Shown here: positions 59,641 to 64,000 of the stretch, piece by piece
How the letters are laid out: each line of letters begins with the position of its first letter
Position numbering within the stretch: the first letter of the stretch is position 1
Origin: Solenopsis invicta
Taxonomy: Eukaryota > Arthropoda > Insecta > Hymenoptera > Formicidae
Direction of reading: 5' to 3'
DNA length: 64,000 bases
Assembly (NCBI RefSeq): GCF_016802725.1
Contig: NC_052668.1
Location: 22,934,501-22,998,500 of the forward strand
The notes under the pieces: generated by a model
Databases searched by the model: none
What the model was told of the DNA's origin: nothing
What the model saw: the letters and a program-made list of their open reading frames with translations, nothing else
Made by a program: the position numbers and the translations under genes

Positions 59641-62600
59641 TTTTCAAACTGGATGTTTGCGCGCTTGTTACCGGCGATAGCGGGTCTCCGCTACTTGCCG
59701 ACTCCCCTGCCTCCCCTCCCCCTCCTCCCTCCTCGCTCGCCCTTTCGCCCGTTGAGCGGGTTTAGTAGCCACTCGACGATGTTTTCAACCGAAATTGTCA
59801 TGTGGCACACACAGGTCCTTCTCTCCGAGAAGAACAAAAAAAAGGGAGGGAAAGGATATCAGGGAGAAAACACCGTGCGCAAGAGGGATGGTCGCGCGCA
59901 GTTCGGTCAGGCTTGAGAGAAAGACGGAAAGCGTGTCGATGTGCCACCGGCAGTGGTGGCGGTGGAGGGTCGCGACGGAGGAAGGGAGTTAGCCCCTGGT
60001 GCGCTCGCGCACCCGATCGTACACCCCCGACCAACCCTGTGTGCGCGCGCGAAGTCCGTCGCTGGAGAACCGTGGTTGGAATGGCGTCCGCGTCGGTGTG
60101 GGTATTTCTGCCGTTCGTATCACGTACACGGACACGAACGGATGCGGCACGCACACGCCCCAAACGTACACGTACGAATTAACACATACACACACACAGG
60201 CGTGTACCCCCGCACGTGTATACGTCTCGGTCGGTGAGCGAAGGAGTGGGGAGCCGGGATGTCGGAGGGTTGCTGAAGTTTCTCTAACGCTCGATGGCGT
60301 ACCAGTGCGGATCGTGATTCTGCGGGACGCGCAGCGTCGCGGCGTCCTCCGTGTCTCCGCCGTGTATCCTCTCGTCGTACCGATCTCGCGCGCGTCCGTC
60401 CGTCCGTCAGCGATCCGACCGAGACGCGGCGCGAACGGCCGGATTTCCCCTTAAGGGTCCAGTGCGACGAGAACCGTCGGAGAGGGATCGGATGAGGAGT
60501 ATCCACAAGGGACATGTGGGGGAACAGTAAATTTGGGCAAAAATATGAGAGATACATGACGCCATGATAAGATGCTTCTTATCACAGTGACGATCGCAGG
60601 ACGTCAACGTCTAGCGCGGAAAGTTACATCGGTTGCCGTCCAAGAAGGAATACGATAGCTCGTCACGTTTACTACTTTTCCCAATGCTTTTATCGTTCCT
60701 TCTCGCTCTTGAACGTCCCGATGACCGGACAATGGCCGAGAATAAACGTACGATCGAAGATGAAGGGAATTTATGCTGAGAGTACGTTCATTGATGGTCG
60801 AACCGGGCCACCTCTCTTGATCTTGATCGATGTAGGTCGAGAGCGAACGCTTAAACAGTCCTATTGCTTAATCGACGTTTGTATTTCGATAGTTCTCCCA
60901 TGCGTTCCCACTCCCGCTTTCATTAACAAGTTCTCCGCGAGCGTAATTGCTTAGATCCCATTTAGAGTAAAAGAGCGAAGTGTCGCTTAAAAGTTAGTCG
61001 GATTATCGTTCTTGTTGCGTATTGTGCATCGTCGCTCGTTGCGTCGTACTCGCACGAACCAGACTTTTTGAGTCTCTCGCTATATATCGGCTTGGTCAGT
61101 TATGACTCAAGGCGTACGTTCTTCTCGAGCTTCGCTGACGTTTCATTCTTTTCTTTCCGAATAGCACGAAAAACTTGCGCGCTCGTGCGCGACCGATTAA
61201 TTTATTTTACCAGAACCGGAAACGTATCCCGAAGGCGTGGAAAAATTCTGCGAAACGTAATTGGTTTTTTCCACCGTCTTTTCGCGAGCGTCGTAAATTA
61301 ATAATCGTTTTCCCTGAGAGGGTCGTGTATATATTCAGCCAGACAATACTTGTCAGCGCGACATCAATAATAACGCTCATTACTATTTATGCAGCAACCG
61401 TTAATCATGACGCAATACTTCTGCACGCCCGCGTGTGCCGCGTACGCTCTCGTCGGAGTGTGGAAGCAAAAATAAATGCGCGAAATCCGCGCGCGCGGGT
61501 TCTGGATCATGTCGAACGTTGAAAAATCGCGCAACCAGCGCGGCGTGAGTGGCAGTTTCGGCGGACCAGCGAGCAGAATTCGATTATTGCATTTTGAAAG
61601 TGTAAAGAGAACTCGAGAGAATCGTTGCATTTTTATATAAGACATTTTCCGCTTTGATACACCTTTCCGAGTTTTTTTTTCTTTTATTTATTAATAATTG
61701 CGCGGTACAACTATGGCCGAATAAAAAGATTAAAAGACGAATTATATTTCAGTTTCTTTTCAAACTAAAAAGCTAAGAGCAACTCGTAAGAAATATTTCC
61801 CTCGCCGGCCGTCTATTAAAATCTACGGAGTTCTGGTCTAACGTGCTCAAGCGCAAAGGAATCCGTAACATTCTCGTTCCTGACGTCAACGGGGCGGCGT
61901 GTACTCGTTCTCGATTCATCGTGAAAATTCTCTCGTGCTCTCGCCGGCGCATTAACGATTCCACCGGCAGCAGGTTCCCTACGATCGACACCCGTCGGAT
62001 CGCGTCCCAGCCTCGGCTCGGCTCGGCTCGGCGGTTCAGCGCGACGACGCGGCGGTCGAGTTTTATCTGGATCTCCTCCGACCGCGGCGATCGGCGAGAT
62101 CGTAAAACGGCCGGCCGACGGACTCGTTGTCAGTGGTATTTCCAATTGGCCGGTTGCGATCTCTAGAAGGAAACCGGTTCGACGACCAGCCCTGGATGTG
62201 TGTAGCCCAGTCTCCCGCCTTGCGCATCCCGTCCCGTCCCGTCCCATGCTTCTCTCTCTCTCTCTCTCTCTCTCTTCTTCGCATCTTCCTACTCCGTGGC
62301 GTCCTTCCTACTCCGTGGCGTCCTGCGCTCGTTCTCTTCTTATCCGTATAGTCGAACTCGCGAGTCCACTTTCCGTGCCGGCTACTAGTCTCGGTTTTAC
62401 TTTTACAGAGATACACGCGACACGCGCGCGCCTGTAATCCGTCGTGACTTGGCACGTGTGTTTTAAAAACACCGCGATCGCGCGGTATCGAGATATCGAG
62501 GTTCGTCCGTGCTCGAACTTTGGATGTTTGCGCGAGCTGTGGTAGCACCGTATGTTTTTCCGAAGAATGTGAAGAAGGGGACGGAAGCCGATTTACTTGT

Positions 62601-64000
62601 CAGTGGTCTCGCTGAGACGCGATTATGACGGACGTAGCAAAAGGTGCACGGACGATCGATGCGTAAACGTTTCGCTGAAGCTATAGATTCACACAGGAGA
62701 GCGAAAAACATTCTCGACACATAGAGCAACTTGGACGTGACTTTGGTGGAATTAAAAAAAAAAAAAAAAAATGGTTAGACAGCGCGAAAGACTGCTTTGA
62801 GGCGAAGGAATATCGAGATTCGGCAGTCATGTAGAAGAAGGCCGCTGCTGTCGGATCAAGGGCTTTTGAATTGATTTCCGGGAAGGGTCAACGGCGACTT
62901 GAAATCGCCGCCGGCTTTTTAGCCCGGAACAAAACGAGAAATGAGATTTTGAGGGGTTCGAGGGAGATATATCTGCGAGTTTTGAGCGAGGACGAGAAAA
63001 AGGAACGGAGGAGGCAAGATGTCGTGAACGTTTCGATGGGACGCTGGACCGTTCTCTGGCGCGCAAATTTCGGGAATTTTTGCGAGTGGTGGAAGAAAAG
63101 TTCCTTGTGTTTGGTTTACCGAGTTGGGCGGGGACAGCTTGCCCGGAAAATTGGCAGTGTTAGTTCGCGGGGATTTTCGCAGTGCATCGTGGAAGACTGC
63201 GCAAGATTCCTCCACCTATGAGTGATGCTTTCGGACGTAACGTCGGCGAAAGTTCGGCCGTTAGTTCCGCTCCGTTGAACGATACCGAGGAATCTTGTTC
63301 GCCGGGGGCTGATTCCACAGCGCGATTACGCGAGGCGGAACGACGTGGTTGAGGGACCCCGAAAAAGAGTTCGCCGTGCAAGACGGTTGGCGTCTCGCTC
63401 TCGCGCGATTCATTTATAATAATTGAAGCGATCGTGCGTCGCACGAACGATCGCGGCAGCGTATCGTCAATGGCGCACATCCAATCTCCGATCGCTACAT
63501 TAGGTTACGGATTCCGCGCGATATCGCGGATATTGCCCGTTCACGTATCAATATATATCCCGACGATCTGGTTTAGCTCGCGAATCGATCAAAAGAAACG
63601 CGCGCTCTTACTTCCGTGAGATTGAAAGCCGCGGATGTAAGCTCTCGTAGGCTCTCGAGCGGCCGAGGAGCGGAATCCTCCGTATCTCCGTGTACGGAGA
63701 GGAAGAAACAGATCTGTGTATAAAAATCCACGAACGCTTAAAACAAACGGTTAAAACTAATTTAATAAAATGAGATCGGAGTACAATCGTGCGCTTAGAC
63801 GTATCCGTGCGCGCGTAATACGACGCACACAGAGCCAGTGAATGTGAAAAGTGTCGGCTCCGTTATATCGCGCTTGTTCGTAACTCCTCCCTCGTCGAGT
63901 TTCGTTTATATATCGCGCGCGCGCGCCTGCTTATTCTCATTCTCTCAAGCAGTGCGCGAATACGTACGTACGTACACACGTACGTACACACGAGTGGCGG
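59641..64000. other. CpG-rich region, possibly promoter/5' region of an off-window gene
   Basis: High CpG content with CT runs (62250-62276), CA-type runs near 60185, a poly(A) run at about 62755-62771 and a TACG-type array (63960-63989). Many overlapping frames on both strands (59798-60557, 61816-62548, 62871-63480) lack domains and exon context. This looks like the broad upstream island of a large gene, by analogy with the left end of the window; no exon can be assigned. Confidence 0.3.

Noticed and set aside
59798..60557. Overlapping Arg/Thr/Val-rich frames near the right end
   Set aside because: CpG-rich sequence and CA-type runs create long frames on both strands; codon pattern and domains are absent.
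60568..60585. Short hairpin GATAAGATGCTTCTTATC
   Set aside because: A 7-bp stem is expected by chance at this scale, and no context supports a function.
1..64000. CRISPR arrays, operons or prokaryotic defence genes
   Set aside because: No spaced identical repeats of that kind were seen, and spliced insect genes show this is eukaryotic nuclear DNA.

Overview
The window is animal nuclear DNA, most likely from a hymenopteran insect and probably an ant. The evidence is short GT-AG introns in compact insect-type genes, very AT-rich intergenic DNA broken by CpG-rich islands with no sign of CpG loss, many short inverted-repeat (MITE-like) elements, and a Ty1/copia element. No species can be named from the sequence alone.

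Left third (1-23 kb), gene-rich. A minus-strand gene enters at the left edge; only its first 77 codons are visible. Its upstream flank is a 3-kb CT/GA-rich, trinucleotide-rich tract. Then come the splicing factor CWC22 (minus, single coding exon) and mitochondrial ribosomal protein mRpL19 (plus, 4 coding exons), head to head across a roughly 0.7-kb shared promoter region. A large MYM zinc-finger protein of the ZMYM2/3/4 (fly Woc) family follows (minus, 11 coding exons, 1,817 aa), tail to tail with mRpL19. Next is the RNA-binding E3 ligase makorin (plus, 6 coding exons, 420 aa). I rebuilt all exon joins by eye and the reading phases close exactly. Two large fold-back structures lie between the MYM gene and makorin.

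Middle (23-52 kb), gene-poor. Almost everything recognisable is repetitive: two copies of a CACTGAG-ended MITE, two copies of a CCCAAGCAGAACA-ended MITE, several single inverted-repeat elements, a degenerate roughly 430-560 bp tandem array (36.6-39.35 kb), microsatellites, and a near-perfect 138-bp hairpin. One GC-rich island (31.2-33.8 kb) holds a strong candidate coding exon with a transmembrane segment and an acidic tyrosine-rich tail. A weak chain of possible plus-strand exons (42.3-46.7 kb) may be a noncoding transcript.

Right end (52-64 kb). A young Ty1/copia retrotransposon has LTRs that look identical and an uninterrupted 1,299-codon Gag-Pol frame. It is flanked by an identical 82-bp direct repeat in place of the usual 5-bp target duplication, and both outer LTR ends appear trimmed. 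The last 6.7 kb is CpG-rich with microsatellites and no recognisable coding exon; it may be the promoter or 5' region of a gene lying outside the window.

The four identified host genes are housekeeping or regulatory: splicing, mitochondrial translation, chromatin/transcription, and RNA-linked ubiquitination. Nothing suggests they act as one pathway; they look like ordinary neighbours.
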